A stretch of DNA of 64,000 nucleotides from Acetobacter peroxydans (GTDB taxonomy: Bacteria > Pseudomonadota > Alphaproteobacteria > Acetobacterales > Acetobacteraceae), in contig NZ_BJMV01000009.1 of assembly GCF_006539345.1 (NCBI RefSeq), positions 1 through 64,000 of the forward strand, in the 5' to 3' direction. Under the pieces are notes generated by a model, which ran no database searches, had not been told where the DNA came from, and was given only the letters and a program-made list of their open reading frames with translations. A program made the translations under genes and the position numbers. Below are positions 35,909-44,844 of the stretch, in pieces; position 1 is the stretch's first letter; each line of letters starts with the position of its first letter.

Positions 35909-38188
35909 ATGCTACGGCTGCGCAAAAGAAAACATCATTATCTGGTGGCGGGAGTTATGCTATGCACAATGCCCGTTACGCTCACCAATGCTGCGGAAAC
36001 CGGTGATGTAAGTGCCGGCTCGGCCCACCCTGCGGAACCCAAGCATGTGCGGCCACCAGCAGGAAACAAACAGCCCAAACTCAGCCAAAAGCAGGGCGCA
36101 ACGTCCGCTTCCACCCCAACCGCGAAGGGCGGAACTGAACGGATAACGGTCACGGGCAATTCGCACAGCTACATCGTCTCTCAAGTTAGCGCCATCAAGA
36201 TCAAGGCAAATTTGCGCGATATTCCGCAAACCATCGACGTTGTTCCGCTTCGGGTCATGCAGGACCAGAATGCGCGTTCGCTTGCCGACGTACTAAGAAA
36301 TATCGCGGGAATTGGCTACCAGACGGGTGATGGACAACGCGACCAAGAAACAATACGCGGCTTTGTCAATCAAGGTGATTTCTACATCGATGGATTTCGC
36401 GATGACGCACAGTATTTTCGTGATCTGTCGAATTACGAGCGTGTAGAAGTCATCAAGGGGCCAGCCTCGGTTCTTTATGGACGAGGCTCTTCTGGCGGGC
36501 TCGTCAACATGATTACTAAAAAACCAGGTACGGAAGGCGGATCAGTCGACTTCTCCTATGGCAGCTTTAATGATGTGCGCGGTAGCGGCGATTTTGGTCA
36601 TGTATTCCAGAATAACAACATCGCGTTCCGGGTCACAGGCGCAATAGAAAGCTCAGACAGCTACCGGGCGCAACAATTCATAGATCGCAAAACAATTTCC
36701 CCGTCGCTGCAATGGACAACACCGGACAGACGAACCAGTGTGCTGCTTCAGGGCAGCTATCTCTATGATCGTCGTCTTGCTGACAATGGTATCCCCTCCT
36801 GGAACGGTCTCCCGGCCGATGTCCCTCGCTCAGCCTATTACGGCGCGGCCAACGCCCGCGACGCGGATTGGGCTGAATCGCAGGTCTGGAATACGACGGT
36901 GACCATAAAACATGATTTCGGCAACGGCATTGAGCTTTCTAACGCATTCCGCGACTATAATTTTTGGCTTCAACGCTACGGCACAATCGTCCAGACAGAA
37001 TATACTAATCCGAGCAGTCCCCATTACGGTACGTATAACCCGGATCACCAGGACACCCACCGCGATGAACACGGCTGGTCCAACCAGTTGCAGTTAACAG
37101 TTGATGCCAGAACAGGGCCTTTCAAACATCGCTTTCTCGTTGGGATAGAAATTTCGGAACAGTATAAATATCAACGCCGCGCGGATCATGTATTCAGCGA
37201 CACCTACATTTCAATTTTCAATCCGGTTCTGCCAACATATACCGCCGCTGATGCCAACCTCTCTCCGGGGGATCTGTATACGAATACAACCGGGTATTTT
37301 GGTACAGTCGGCCCGTTCATGCAGGATATGATTTCACTCGGCAGTCATTGGAAAGCTCTGTTGGGCCTGCGCTGGGATTACTTCCGACAGACCACAAGGC
37401 CAGAGGCTTATCCAGTCCAGCCGACGTTGGCACGGACAGATACCAGTTTCAGCCCTCGCGCAGGGATCGTCTGGCAGCCGACAAATACCCAGTCCTATTA
37501 TTTTTCGTGGACGCGCTCATTCCAGCCGGCTGGAGAATCCTTCGATCTGGCTGCCAGCAACGCAGCACTGCAACCGCAGGAAACCGATAACAAAGAATTT
37601 GGCGCAAAGTACAACTTCTTCAAAAACCGACTTCAGATGACGCTTTCTCTCTTCGACCTCAGGCGGTCAAACATCAATATTCCTGTGATAGACGGCGACA
37701 CCGGCCATACCGTACTCAAGCAGGTCGGACTGCAAAGAAACCGTGGGCTCGAGTGGTCAGCCCGGCTGAATATAACCGACGACTGGCAGGCTATTGCCTC
37801 ATATGCTTATTACGACACGCGTTATCTGAAGGCAGGGAATACAACCTCTTACGGGTACGCCGTTGAAGGCAAGCGCCTGGTCACCGTTCCTAAAAACAGT
37901 ATGAGTTTCTGGATAACAAAATCCTTTGTCCATGCACGTTATGGCGTAGGCTGGGGTGTCCGGTACATGGGAAGCCAGTGGGCAGACGCCGGAAACAGTG
38001 TACGTATTCCATCTTATTTGGTTTTTAACACGATGGCGTGGGCGACGTTCAACCGTTTCCGAGCCCAGATCAATGTCGATAACCTCTCGAACGAGAAATA
38101 TATCGCTTCTGCCCATGGCACCAGCCCGTACCTACTGATGCCGGGGGCCCCACTCTCGGCTTCATTTAACCTTGTCGCCAGTTTCTAG
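35909..38188 (+). CDS. TonB-dependent ferric siderophore receptor
   Basis: ATG 35909 with AAGAGGA ahead gives 759 residues; a TTG further up was rejected. A signal peptide (LVAGVMLCTMPVTLTNAAE) is followed by a Pro/Lys linker, the plug domain (IPQTIDVVPLRVMQDQNARS, IRGFVNQGDFYIDGFRDDAQY, VIKGPASVLYGRGSSGGLVN) and a beta barrel. The barrel closes with FNRFRAQINVDNLSNEKYIASA and a terminal Phe. The pattern is that of FhuA/FpvA/PvuA-type outer-membrane receptors. As the last gene of the siderophore operon it should import the cognate ferric complex. If the biosynthetic genes are dead it could still serve xenosiderophore uptake. Confidence 0.93.
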   Translation: MLRLRKRKHHYLVAGVMLCTMPVTLTNAAETGDVSAGSAHPAEPKHVRPPAGNKQPKLSQKQGATSASTPTAKGGTERITVTGNSHSYIVSQVSAIKIKANLRDIPQTIDVVPLRVMQDQNARSLADVLRNIAGIGYQTGDGQRDQETIRGFVNQGDFYIDGFRDDAQYFRDLSNYERVEVIKGPASVLYGRGSSGGLVNMITKKPGTEGGSVDFSYGSFNDVRGSGDFGHVFQNNNIAFRVTGAIESSDSYRAQQFIDRKTISPSLQWTTPDRRTSVLLQGSYLYDRRLADNGIPSWNGLPADVPRSAYYGAANARDADWAESQVWNTTVTIKHDFGNGIELSNAFRDYNFWLQRYGTIVQTEYTNPSSPHYGTYNPDHQDTHRDEHGWSNQLQLTVDARTGPFKHRFLVGIEISEQYKYQRRADHVFSDTYISIFNPVLPTYTAADANLSPGDLYTNTTGYFGTVGPFMQDMISLGSHWKALLGLRWDYFRQTTRPEAYPVQPTLARTDTSFSPRAGIVWQPTNTQSYYFSWTRSFQPAGESFDLAASNAALQPQETDNKEFGAKYNFFKNRLQMTLSLFDLRRSNINIPVIDGDTGHTVLKQVGLQRNRGLEWSARLNITDDWQAIASYAYYDTRYLKAGNTTSYGYAVEGKRLVTVPKNSMSFWITKSFVHARYGVGWGVRYMGSQWADAGNSVRIPSYLVFNTMAWATFNRFRAQINVDNLSNEKYIASAHGTSPYLLMPGAPLSASFNLVASF

Positions 38189-38444
38189 ACGGGCCATCTG
38201 ACGACAAAAGCCCAAAAGCCGCGAGGCGGTATGGTGATGTCATCAGCGGATCTGGCGGCTGGCTGCCATATCCGCTCACTTGCTGCCGGTTCGCACCAAT
38301 TTTTTATGGGTATGACTGACATATCCTCCCATTTTTAATAGGATTATGGCTAAGAATTCCGGCAGGCCAACGCAATGCTACCCCCATGATGCGTGACAGC
38401 CTGTGTGGCCAGTTCCCAGGGCAGTTCAGTGGGAAAATGTAGAC

Positions 38445-39347
38445 CTACGCTGTCCATGATTTTTGTTCTTCGATGAAGCGCAAACATAATGCGGCTGCGC
38501 TGGAAATCTGCCCATGCCGGGCGTGACAGACCGCAAGGGTTGTGGGGCGCAGGGCAGGCTCTGCCAGCGGTACGAAACACAGACGTCCGTCATTACTCTC
38601 CTCGGCGACGTCGAGTTGGCTAAGGACGGAAACACCATTTCCCTGAATAATCAGAGAGCGGATCAATGCGATATTGTTCGATGACAGAGCCGCACTGATC
38701 CTAAGACCTGTCGCAACTTCGAGCACGCGGAACTGCTCGGCAATCTCCAGCGGATCGACGGGCCGTATGACATGCTCTTCGGAAAGCTGGCTGAACCGAA
38801 GCGTTTTCGCAGATTGCAGAGGGTGCCCGCGTGGCATGACGACACCTATCGGAATCTGACGAAACGCACGCACTGTAATGTCCCGGGAGGATTGCGGGTT
38901 TAAAAGGAGCCCAAGATCGACCGAGCCACGAGCAACGGTCTCTGCAATACGATCGTTTGGCAGAACACAGATATCAACCGCAATGCCGGAATATTGCGTG
39001 CGCATAGTCGAGATAATCCGCAATAAAAAGCCGTGCGCCAGAGCCTCAATCACGGCCAACCGCACCTGACCACGCCGCAAGCCGCTCAGATCATCGATCT
39101 GCCCGCTTATCCGCGTAAAATCCTTCTGCCAGTCGAGTGCGCCGCGTAGCAGAAATTCTCCTGCTGTGGTCAGCCGCATCCCGCCTGGCAGGCGGTTGAA
39201 CAGGGGGACGCCCATCTCCTCTTCCGCTGCCAGAATCTGACGATCGATCGCAGACGCCGAAACGTTGAGGTGCTCAGACGCCTTGCGAACAGAACCCTGT
39301 CGGGCAACCTCGACAAAATAGGTCAACATCCGGGAGAAAGGCTGCAC
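38445..39347 (-). CDS. LysR-family transcriptional regulator
   Basis: 300 residues. The N-terminal winged helix is clear: MLTYFVEVARQGSVRKASEHLNVSASAIDRQI then LFNRLPGGMRLTTAGE. A LysR substrate-binding domain follows (about 90-295; GQVRLAVIEALAHG, DLGLLLNP, IRSLIIQGNGVSVL). It is divergent from the Rieske oxygenase gene across a 112-base gap that holds a 9-bp inverted repeat, so it probably controls that gene and itself in response to the oxygenase substrate. The inducer is unknown. Confidence 0.9.
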   Translation of the reverse strand: MQPFSRMLTYFVEVARQGSVRKASEHLNVSASAIDRQILAAEEEMGVPLFNRLPGGMRLTTAGEFLLRGALDWQKDFTRISGQIDDLSGLRRGQVRLAVIEALAHGFLLRIISTMRTQYSGIAVDICVLPNDRIAETVARGSVDLGLLLNPQSSRDITVRAFRQIPIGVVMPRGHPLQSAKTLRFSQLSEEHVIRPVDPLEIAEQFRVLEVATGLRISAALSSNNIALIRSLIIQGNGVSVLSQLDVAEESNDGRLCFVPLAEPALRPTTLAVCHARHGQISSAAALCLRFIEEQKSWTA

Positions 39348-39365
39348 GCTACGTGTTCTCTTTTT

Positions 39366-39434
39366 CGCAATGACAAGTCAATAAAATGGCGTTTGAAGTT
39401 TACATAAGTCCCTCACATTCTTCCAGTCATTGCG
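39366..39434. promoter_or_regulatory. inverted repeat in LysR/Rieske divergent promoter
   Basis: CGCAATGAC (39366-39374) and GTCATTGCG (39426-39434) are perfect 9-base inverted repeats with arms 51 bases apart in the divergent intergenic region. This spacing suits two dimer sites of a LysR tetramer with bent DNA. Assignment is an inference. Confidence 0.45.
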
Positions 39435-39459
39435 TAGCCTCTGTACTGGACAACTTACC

Positions 39460-40521
39460 ATGACATCCCTGACCGCGTCTGCGCCGCCGCGTGATTTGCC
39501 ACGACACTGCACCTTCGACCCCGACGATTGGCGTATTCTGGCCCAGCAATGGTACGCTGTAGCACTCATCCGGGATGTAGAGGAAACGGGTATTGTTGGT
39601 GCGACGCTGCTGGATGAACGACTTGTCGTTTACAAGGTCGATGAAGAAATCGTTGTAGCAAACGAGCTTTGCACACATCGTGGCGTCCCGCTGACGCTCG
39701 GCTCAAACCGCGATTGCAAGGGCGTGCGCTGCCCCTATCATGGCATCCAGTTTGGCAAGGCGGGCAAGTGCATCAAGGTGCCTGCGCACCCTGACAATGG
39801 CATTCCGACCAAGCTGAACCTTAAGTCCTACCCGGTCGTGCTGCGCTACGGACTCGTCTGGACCTGCCTGCGCCCTGCTGAGAACGGTCCGGCAGCCGAA
39901 GTTCCATTCATGCCGCACTGGAGTGACGAGGGTTTCCAGCAGATCAACTGCCCAGCCTTCGACATCGCGGGCTTTGCCGGTCGGCAGGTTGAAGGGTTTC
40001 TCGATGTTGCGCACTTCGCTTTCATCCACACCGACACTTTCGCCGACCCAGATAACCCTGTCGTACCTTCTTATGAAACACGCCCAACGACAGTGGGTTT
40101 TGAAGCGGAGTATTACAGCACGGTTGGGAATTACCCACACGGCAAACAGGCCGAAACGCCGAAAGATTTTCTTTGGCTGAGGCATTTCCGCGCGCATCTG
40201 CCGTTTACCGCGCATCTGACAGTGCATTTTCCGTATGGGGGCCGCCTGTCTATCCTCAATGCCGCCTCTCCCGTTTCGGCGCGGAAAACGCGCCTGTTCG
40301 TGCCAATCGCCCGGAACTTCGATACGGATCGCCCGGTGCAGGAGGTTTATGACTTCAATCGCAAGGTCTTTGAGGAAGATGCTTTTATGGTTGAGCAGCA
40401 GAAGCCGGAAAACCTGCCGCTTGATCCGCGCCTGGAAGCGCATATCCCAGCGGATCGAAGCTCGATCAATTATCGCCGGGGCCTGCGAGACATGGGCCTT
40501 AGCCAGTTTTTTATCGCCTAA
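39460..40521 (+). CDS. Rieske non-heme iron oxygenase, alpha subunit
   Basis: ATG 39460 gives 353 residues. The Rieske [2Fe-2S] motif C-x-H-x(n)-C-x2-H is visible as CTHRGVPL..CPYHG (residues about 68-90). The catalytic mononuclear iron site is in VEGFLDVAHFAFIHTDTF (D..H...H). Size and C-terminus (NFDTDRPVQEVYDFNRKVFEEDAFMVEQQKPENLP) match the phthalate dioxygenase/vanillate O-demethylase branch, which hydroxylates or demethylates aromatic or cyclic substrates using a separate reductase. No reductase gene is next to it. Regulated presumably by the divergent LysR protein. Substrate unknown. Confidence 0.88.
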   Translation: MTSLTASAPPRDLPRHCTFDPDDWRILAQQWYAVALIRDVEETGIVGATLLDERLVVYKVDEEIVVANELCTHRGVPLTLGSNRDCKGVRCPYHGIQFGKAGKCIKVPAHPDNGIPTKLNLKSYPVVLRYGLVWTCLRPAENGPAAEVPFMPHWSDEGFQQINCPAFDIAGFAGRQVEGFLDVAHFAFIHTDTFADPDNPVVPSYETRPTTVGFEAEYYSTVGNYPHGKQAETPKDFLWLRHFRAHLPFTAHLTVHFPYGGRLSILNAASPVSARKTRLFVPIARNFDTDRPVQEVYDFNRKVFEEDAFMVEQQKPENLPLDPRLEAHIPADRSSINYRRGLRDMGLSQFFIA

Positions 40522-40629
40522 GGTCCCGGATCGCACTGATTGTTTCCGCCATTCGCTTGAATGGGGGCAAAAACCTGGACACTCACATGCGTGTCCGAAG
40601 GACAGATGATCCGCCACCTTTTATGTCTT

Positions 40630-40778
40630 GAGAATATATCGACTTCCAGACACCAAACGGTTTGCTCAGACAACTGGAGAAGGCTCTCGCCTATTTCGGC
40701 GAGAGCAAAGGTGGACATCCGCCGTTTGATGTGATGCTGATGTTCAATATCCTCGCTCTACCCCAGACGCAGAGCTAA
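40630..40778 (+). mobile_element. IS5-family transposase fragment
   Basis: A short stretch encodes LLRQLEKALAYFGESKGGHPPFDVMLMFNILALPQTQS, only its pieces being significant: the PPFDVMLMFNIL block is typical of IS5/IS903-type transposase N-termini. It ends at a stop within 50 residues and has no start, so it is a remnant. The remaining DNA from 40522 to 41047 holds no gene I can support and becomes AT-rich toward 41000. Confidence 0.6.
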
Positions 40779-41047
40779 ATCCCCCCTAATAATCAACCAA
40801 AACAACACGCCATAACCCTAAAAGCAGACCTAGAAATCACCAAGCAACGGTGTTTCAATCCCTCCTTCTGCTCTTCCGCAAAACAACTGCGTTTCATCCG
40901 TCCGTATCCTTCTTGATCGGGCTCTACTTTTAGGCGGTTACTCTCCCGGGGGCAGATCATACGGCATATACTGTTGACACTTGTTTGACTGCTGAGCATA
41001 AACTTGTAGAGTATAAAATTAAGAACTTGCTTGTGTTGAGAGGTTCG

Positions 41048-42235
41048 GTGTTCAGAGTTGCCTTTATTTATATTGCTGAGCCCTACCAGTGCTACCATAC
41101 CGCGTCTGTTGCCTCTGCGCTGGCCCGCATTCCTGATTTTCAAGTCACTGAATATGTTAATTTTCCTGAGACCATATTCCACCTAAACAGAATTAGGCAG
41201 GATATTAACGAGCCTGAGTTGCCAGTTAAGTTTTTCAAGAAATCCCCTCTAGCAAAGCTTCTTGGTCGTACGAAGCGTTTTGATCGCGAACGAATTGTCG
41301 TCCTGCGGGAGAATATTGCAGAACTAAATAGTTATGATGCCATTATTGCGACAGAGTATACCGCTGGCATTTTAAAAAATATGGGATTAGAAAAACCAAA
41401 ATTAATTTGCATTATGCACGGAGCTGGAGACCGGCTTGTTAACGATGAAGCCCTGATCAAAAATTTCGATTTTACTCTTCTTCCTGGCCCTAAAGTAAGA
41501 GAATATTTTCAGGATTTAGGTTACCTTAATGCCCAAAATTCTAAAGTAATAGGATACCCAAAGTTTGATATTTTTGAAGCGGTCGGAAAAAAAAGCTCAT
41601 TTAACTTCAAGAATGGTAAAGATTTTGTTTTGTATAATCCGCATTATCAGAAAAAAACAAAAACGTATGATACATGCTTAAACAAAATGATTGCAGGCTT
41701 TGGAAAGCAAGATATTTATAATCTTTTGATATCTCCACACATCAAAATATTCCACAAAGATTTTGGCTTTTATAAAAAAACATTGAAGAAGAAAAATAAT
41801 CATACTGTATTTATTGATACAGGGTCTCCTGCAATGCTGGATATGACATACACGTCATCTGCATCAATCTACATTGGTGACGGAAGTAGTCAGGTTTATG
41901 AGTTCTTGGTCAATCCACGCCCGTGTATTTTTTTAAATCCGAAAAAATTAGAATGGCGAGGAAATCGAAATTTTCTCCATTGGACATTGGGAGAAGTGGT
42001 CGAATCACCAGACCAGATCATGCCAGCGGTCTTCAGAGCTTTCGATAAGCATATTTTTTATAGACCGTTGCAGGAAAGACTTTTCTTGGAAACGTTCGGA
42101 GCTCCGATTTTGGGAGCTTCTCAACGTGGCGCAGATGCAATTTTTGAATACTTGACCAGCGTCAGGACTAGCCAGAAAATGACAGTGGCAACGAGTGCAA
42201 TGGCGGAGAAGAAGGCTGTGGGGCACCTGTCGTAG
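41048..42235 (+). CDS. CDP-glycerol glycerophosphotransferase-like (TagB/TagF-like) transferase, AT-rich
   Basis: GTG 41048 with GAGAGG just ahead is my preferred start (395 residues). The protein begins MFRVAFIYIAEPYQCYHTASVA. It has KLICIMHGAGDRLVN, LLPGPKVREYF, SKVIGYPKFDIF, VLYNPHYQKKTKTYDTC, LLISPHIK and SASIYIGDGSSQVYEFLVNPRPCIFLN, the order of conserved His/Asp/Ser motifs of TagB/TagF-like transferases that add glycerol- or ribitol-phosphate, or of related wall glycosyltransferases. The gene is far richer in A+T than its surroundings and lies among IS fragments, so horizontal acquisition is likely. From about 42160 the composition changes and the frame runs antisense across a decayed gene, so the native C-terminus may be lost. 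Confidence 0.7.
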   Translation: MFRVAFIYIAEPYQCYHTASVASALARIPDFQVTEYVNFPETIFHLNRIRQDINEPELPVKFFKKSPLAKLLGRTKRFDRERIVVLRENIAELNSYDAIIATEYTAGILKNMGLEKPKLICIMHGAGDRLVNDEALIKNFDFTLLPGPKVREYFQDLGYLNAQNSKVIGYPKFDIFEAVGKKSSFNFKNGKDFVLYNPHYQKKTKTYDTCLNKMIAGFGKQDIYNLLISPHIKIFHKDFGFYKKTLKKKNNHTVFIDTGSPAMLDMTYTSSASIYIGDGSSQVYEFLVNPRPCIFLNPKKLEWRGNRNFLHWTLGEVVESPDQIMPAVFRAFDKHIFYRPLQERLFLETFGAPILGASQRGADAIFEYLTSVRTSQKMTVATSAMAEKKAVGHLS

Positions 42236-42590
42236 CGCGCCGCAACGCGGGCCTGTCGTTGAAGCTTCCGATGAGAAAACCAGGGCAGATCAGGTCAACC
42301 GGCTCGAAGCCAAAACCGATGACGGCCTGTTCAATCTTACCTTTCGTCTGGAGATAGATGGCGGAGCCACCAGCGCCTGCCGAGGTTACGAGAATAAAAT
42401 GGCGCGCCAAGCGCTTTTGCGCCTTTCGCCGCGGCAAGCACGTAATCATGGTCGGGCCGGAACATTGCCAACTGCGGCTAAACCGGGGCGAATGCGGCTC
42501 GTGAGATCGATGTCGCTTCTTGCTGCAAACCGTGCTCCCACGGGGCCGCCTATCAAACCGGGGCTGTCGGCAAGAAGAACGCGTTGAGGT
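42168..42590 (-). pseudogene. decayed NAD(P)-binding oxidoreductase (NmrA/HTATIP2-like)
   Basis: On the minus strand RVLLADSPGLIGGPVGARFAA (from about 42590) is a Rossmann nucleotide-binding start with Asp-Ser-Pro in place of the usual G-A-T/S. After NVPARP the frame stops (42446) and the rest, FILVTSAGAGGSAIYLQTKGKIEQAV and FGFEPVDLICPGFLIGS, lies in another frame, ending at 42168. The pattern matches small NAD(P)H-binding epimerase-like proteins. The frameshift and internal loss make it a pseudogene. Its 3' end is antisense to the end of the TagB-like gene. Confidence 0.65.
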
Positions 42591-42790
42591 ATATTGGTGT
42601 CTCCTTTGGCGTGAGAGTGAGCGCCCGACCAGACTCTCGAGAAAACCCGTCGTCTGCCGCAACGCAAAGCCCAAAATGCCACTCCGGATGAATTTCGCGG
42701 TTACTTTCGTCCAATTGCCACCGGCACTTTTGGCCTGCATTCGCTCCAGAAAAAATCTGGAACCCCCCGTTCGATCAATGGGTTTCATCC
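42591..42790 (-). mobile_element. possible IS transposase fragment
   Basis: The minus-strand frame includes GILGFALRQTTGFLESLVGRS. L-R-Q-T-T-G-F-x-x-S-L is a block I recognise from one group of IS5-like transposases. Only about 25 residues fit and there is no start or catalytic site, so this is tentative. Confidence 0.35.
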
Positions 42791-42866
42791 CACGAGATCC
42801 CGTCTGATACCGCGTAATCCCGCTTTCGCCATAACTTCCATTCTACATGGTCGGGAACAATCCTAT

Positions 42867-44171
42867 ATGATCATCCGACGTGTTCTGAAGACCGGTTACT
42901 GGCAATATTCGCGATCATCGCCAACATACGAGACAAGCATGGATAGTACATTCTCCGATATAGCTAGAGCTATGATCCGGCCTGGTATTTTCATGCTGTT
43001 CGGGTTCGTCTTTCTGTGGGTTTGGAGCCTTGACCGGACTCGATCATGGATTTTGTGTGTCGCGGTATCGTCATTTATGCTCGCCGCCGCGATGGTTTCC
43101 CATTTCCTTGCATGGCCAGGCGGCCCCAAGCCGGCGGCGGTATTTTGTGGCTTCCTCTACACGCTCTCTGTGCTTTGCGCCTGCGAAGGACTCCTTTTGC
43201 GGACAGGCAAACGCTGCGGTCTGTATTTTGATTGCACCATGCTGGCGCTGGTAACCGGGCTTCTCTGGATTTTTACGTATGCCAGCCCAAGCCTGTGGGC
43301 CAGAATCTACATCCAGAACTTTGGCTACGGAGCGCTGCTGCTATTCACATCATTCAGACTTGCAGAGCTTCGCCACGGCAACGCCACGGATCGTATTCTG
43401 TTTTGGATACTGCTTGGGTTTTCCGTCCAGTTTTTCATTTTCACTAGCCTGACGCTCGGCCTCTCTACACCGGAAGGCGGGAAAGCCTTTGTCGCATCGC
43501 CTTTCTGGGGCGGCCTGCAATTGTCTTTGACCGTCTTTGGCTCTGGGCTGGCGTTTGCTGTGCTGATTGCCGCTATAACCGACATGATGGAAGATCTTCG
43601 TCGCGAACGCGACAGTGATCCACTGACAGGTGCTCTGAACAGGCGCGGACTGGCTGAACAGGTACGACGTCAGTTTCGCAACCCCACGTCTCTAGCCAGC
43701 GTTATTGTTTGCGATATCGACCATTTCAAGAGCATCAACGATACGTTCGGTCATGACGCCGGAGACGCGGTGTTGCGCGCTTTCGGATTGTTGCTGAATG
43801 ATATTGTCCGCGACAACGACATTGTTGCCCGGACCGGCGGCGAGGAATTCATGATCCTGCTTCCGGCGACGGTTGAGGATCATGCGGCCGAAGTCGCCGA
43901 TCGAATCCGCCACCGGTTTAAAACGACAGTCTTTGAATTCGAGGTCGGAAAGCTTCTGGCCACGGCCAGCTTCGGCGTAGCGGAACAGCAGCCGGAGGAG
44001 CTGATTGAAACAACAGTCAAGAGAGCCGATGGCAGGCTATATGAAGCCAAGAACGCCGGTCGCAACAGGGTTTTTGCCAGCAAAGACAGCGATCAGATCA
44101 TGATCCCCACAAGGCATAAAGGAACCGTCCAAGATTCAGTTTCGGAAAGGCAGAACCCAGGGACGATTTGA
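42867..44171 (+). CDS. membrane-bound diguanylate cyclase (GGDEF)
   Basis: Up to 434 residues; ATG 42939 (410 residues) is an equally likely start because the conserved part begins MDSTFSDIARAM. About seven hydrophobic segments fill residues 38-240. A GGDEF domain follows from about 255: DSDPLTGALNRRGLAEQ, CDIDHFKSINDTFGHDAGD and the active loop TGGEEFMILLPA. GGEEF is a functional variant, so it should make cyclic di-GMP from two GTP. No clear allosteric RxxD site precedes the loop. The N-terminal membrane part probably senses an envelope signal. It stands alone, with a structured non-coding region and tRNA-Val downstream. Confidence 0.9.
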   Translation: MIIRRVLKTGYWQYSRSSPTYETSMDSTFSDIARAMIRPGIFMLFGFVFLWVWSLDRTRSWILCVAVSSFMLAAAMVSHFLAWPGGPKPAAVFCGFLYTLSVLCACEGLLLRTGKRCGLYFDCTMLALVTGLLWIFTYASPSLWARIYIQNFGYGALLLFTSFRLAELRHGNATDRILFWILLGFSVQFFIFTSLTLGLSTPEGGKAFVASPFWGGLQLSLTVFGSGLAFAVLIAAITDMMEDLRRERDSDPLTGALNRRGLAEQVRRQFRNPTSLASVIVCDIDHFKSINDTFGHDAGDAVLRAFGLLLNDIVRDNDIVARTGGEEFMILLPATVEDHAAEVADRIRHRFKTTVFEFEVGKLLATASFGVAEQQPEELIETTVKRADGRLYEAKNAGRNRVFASKDSDQIMIPTRHKGTVQDSVSERQNPGTI

Positions 44172-44218
44172 GGCTCTTCGTTTAAAAATGTAGAGGTTTT
44201 TTACAATGCTATCCCATC

Positions 44219-44475
44219 GAGAATGTTAGACCTCATTCTCAGACGCGGCAAAATGCGGATGCCTAACAGTGGTAGCCCCGTCTGTTCGGACAGCCTTCGG
44301 GGACGAAGTAAACTATACCCTGTTATTGTCGTGCTACCCTTCTGACGGCGTTGCCGTTGGCCATCTGGTCCGGGGTTAGCCAATGAGCAAAAGCCGTGTA
44401 ACGGATAGGCTCATGCCGACGGGCCTTTAGGGGCATCTTCTGGCCCCGACCGCCTCATAAGCACGCTTATTATTT
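44219..44475 (+). ncRNA. candidate structured non-coding RNA
   Basis: This 347-base gap (44172-44518) has no plausible gene but dense pairing. GAGAATG (44219-44225) pairs CATTCTC (44234-44240). A perfect three-way junction is formed by GGTAGC (44271-44276) with GCTACC (44333-44338), CCCG (44277-44280) with CGGG (44298-44301) capped by CTGT/ACAG around TCGG, and ACGA (44303-44306) with TCGT (44329-44332). Hairpins ACGGC/GCCGT (44345-44357) and TTGGC/GCCAA (44357-44383) follow. ATAAG/CTTAT (44457-44470) then TATTTTG could end a plus-strand transcript. It is not 6S, tmRNA, RNase P or SRP RNA as far as I can see. Strand is inferred from the terminator-like end. Confidence 0.4.
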
Positions 44476-44518
44476 TGTGGGTAATTTCCTGCTGACCCGC
44501 AGGAAAATGGGAAAACCG

Positions 44519-44593
44519 TGGTGGGTGCGACAGGGATTGAACCTGTGACCCCCGCCGTGTGAAGGCGATGCTCTACCGCTGAGCTACGCACCC
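44519..44593 (-). tRNA. tRNA-Val (anticodon CAC)
   Basis: A 75-base cloverleaf on the minus strand with encoded CCA. The acceptor stem GGGTGCG pairs with CGCACCC, the D arm is GCTCAGCGGTAGAGC, the anticodon loop TTCACAC carries CAC (reads GUG), and the T arm CAGGTTCAATCCCTG has the TTC motif. A perfect 8-bp hairpin TTTCCTGC/GCAGGAAA (44485-44506) lies just past its 3' end and may end the transcript. The gene stands next to the cobalamin locus. Confidence 0.95.
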
Positions 44594-44844
44594 CGGTTTG
44601 TGGGGCTGTTCTTACCCCGGCCACCGGAGGCTGGCAAGAGGGATAATCGTAAAACGTGAATTTTTTCTTTTATTTCTGTCTCATGGCCCACATCGGCCGT
44701 TTCGGCTGACTGCCTTGGCTCGCACTGTCCCGTCGGTCATTCGCAGGGCGCGCGGCGCCTTCTTTCTTTTCCTGGTCGGCACATGGCATTAGAAAGTTGC
44801 TGTGCCGGAAATAGGCATACCCTGTGGCTTTGGCGGGTTAAAAC

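Noticed and set aside
44427-44624. Reading frame containing RSSAVEHRLHTAGVTGSIPVAPT-like text on the minus strand
   Set aside because: This is the translation of the tRNA-Val gene itself, a well-known false protein call.
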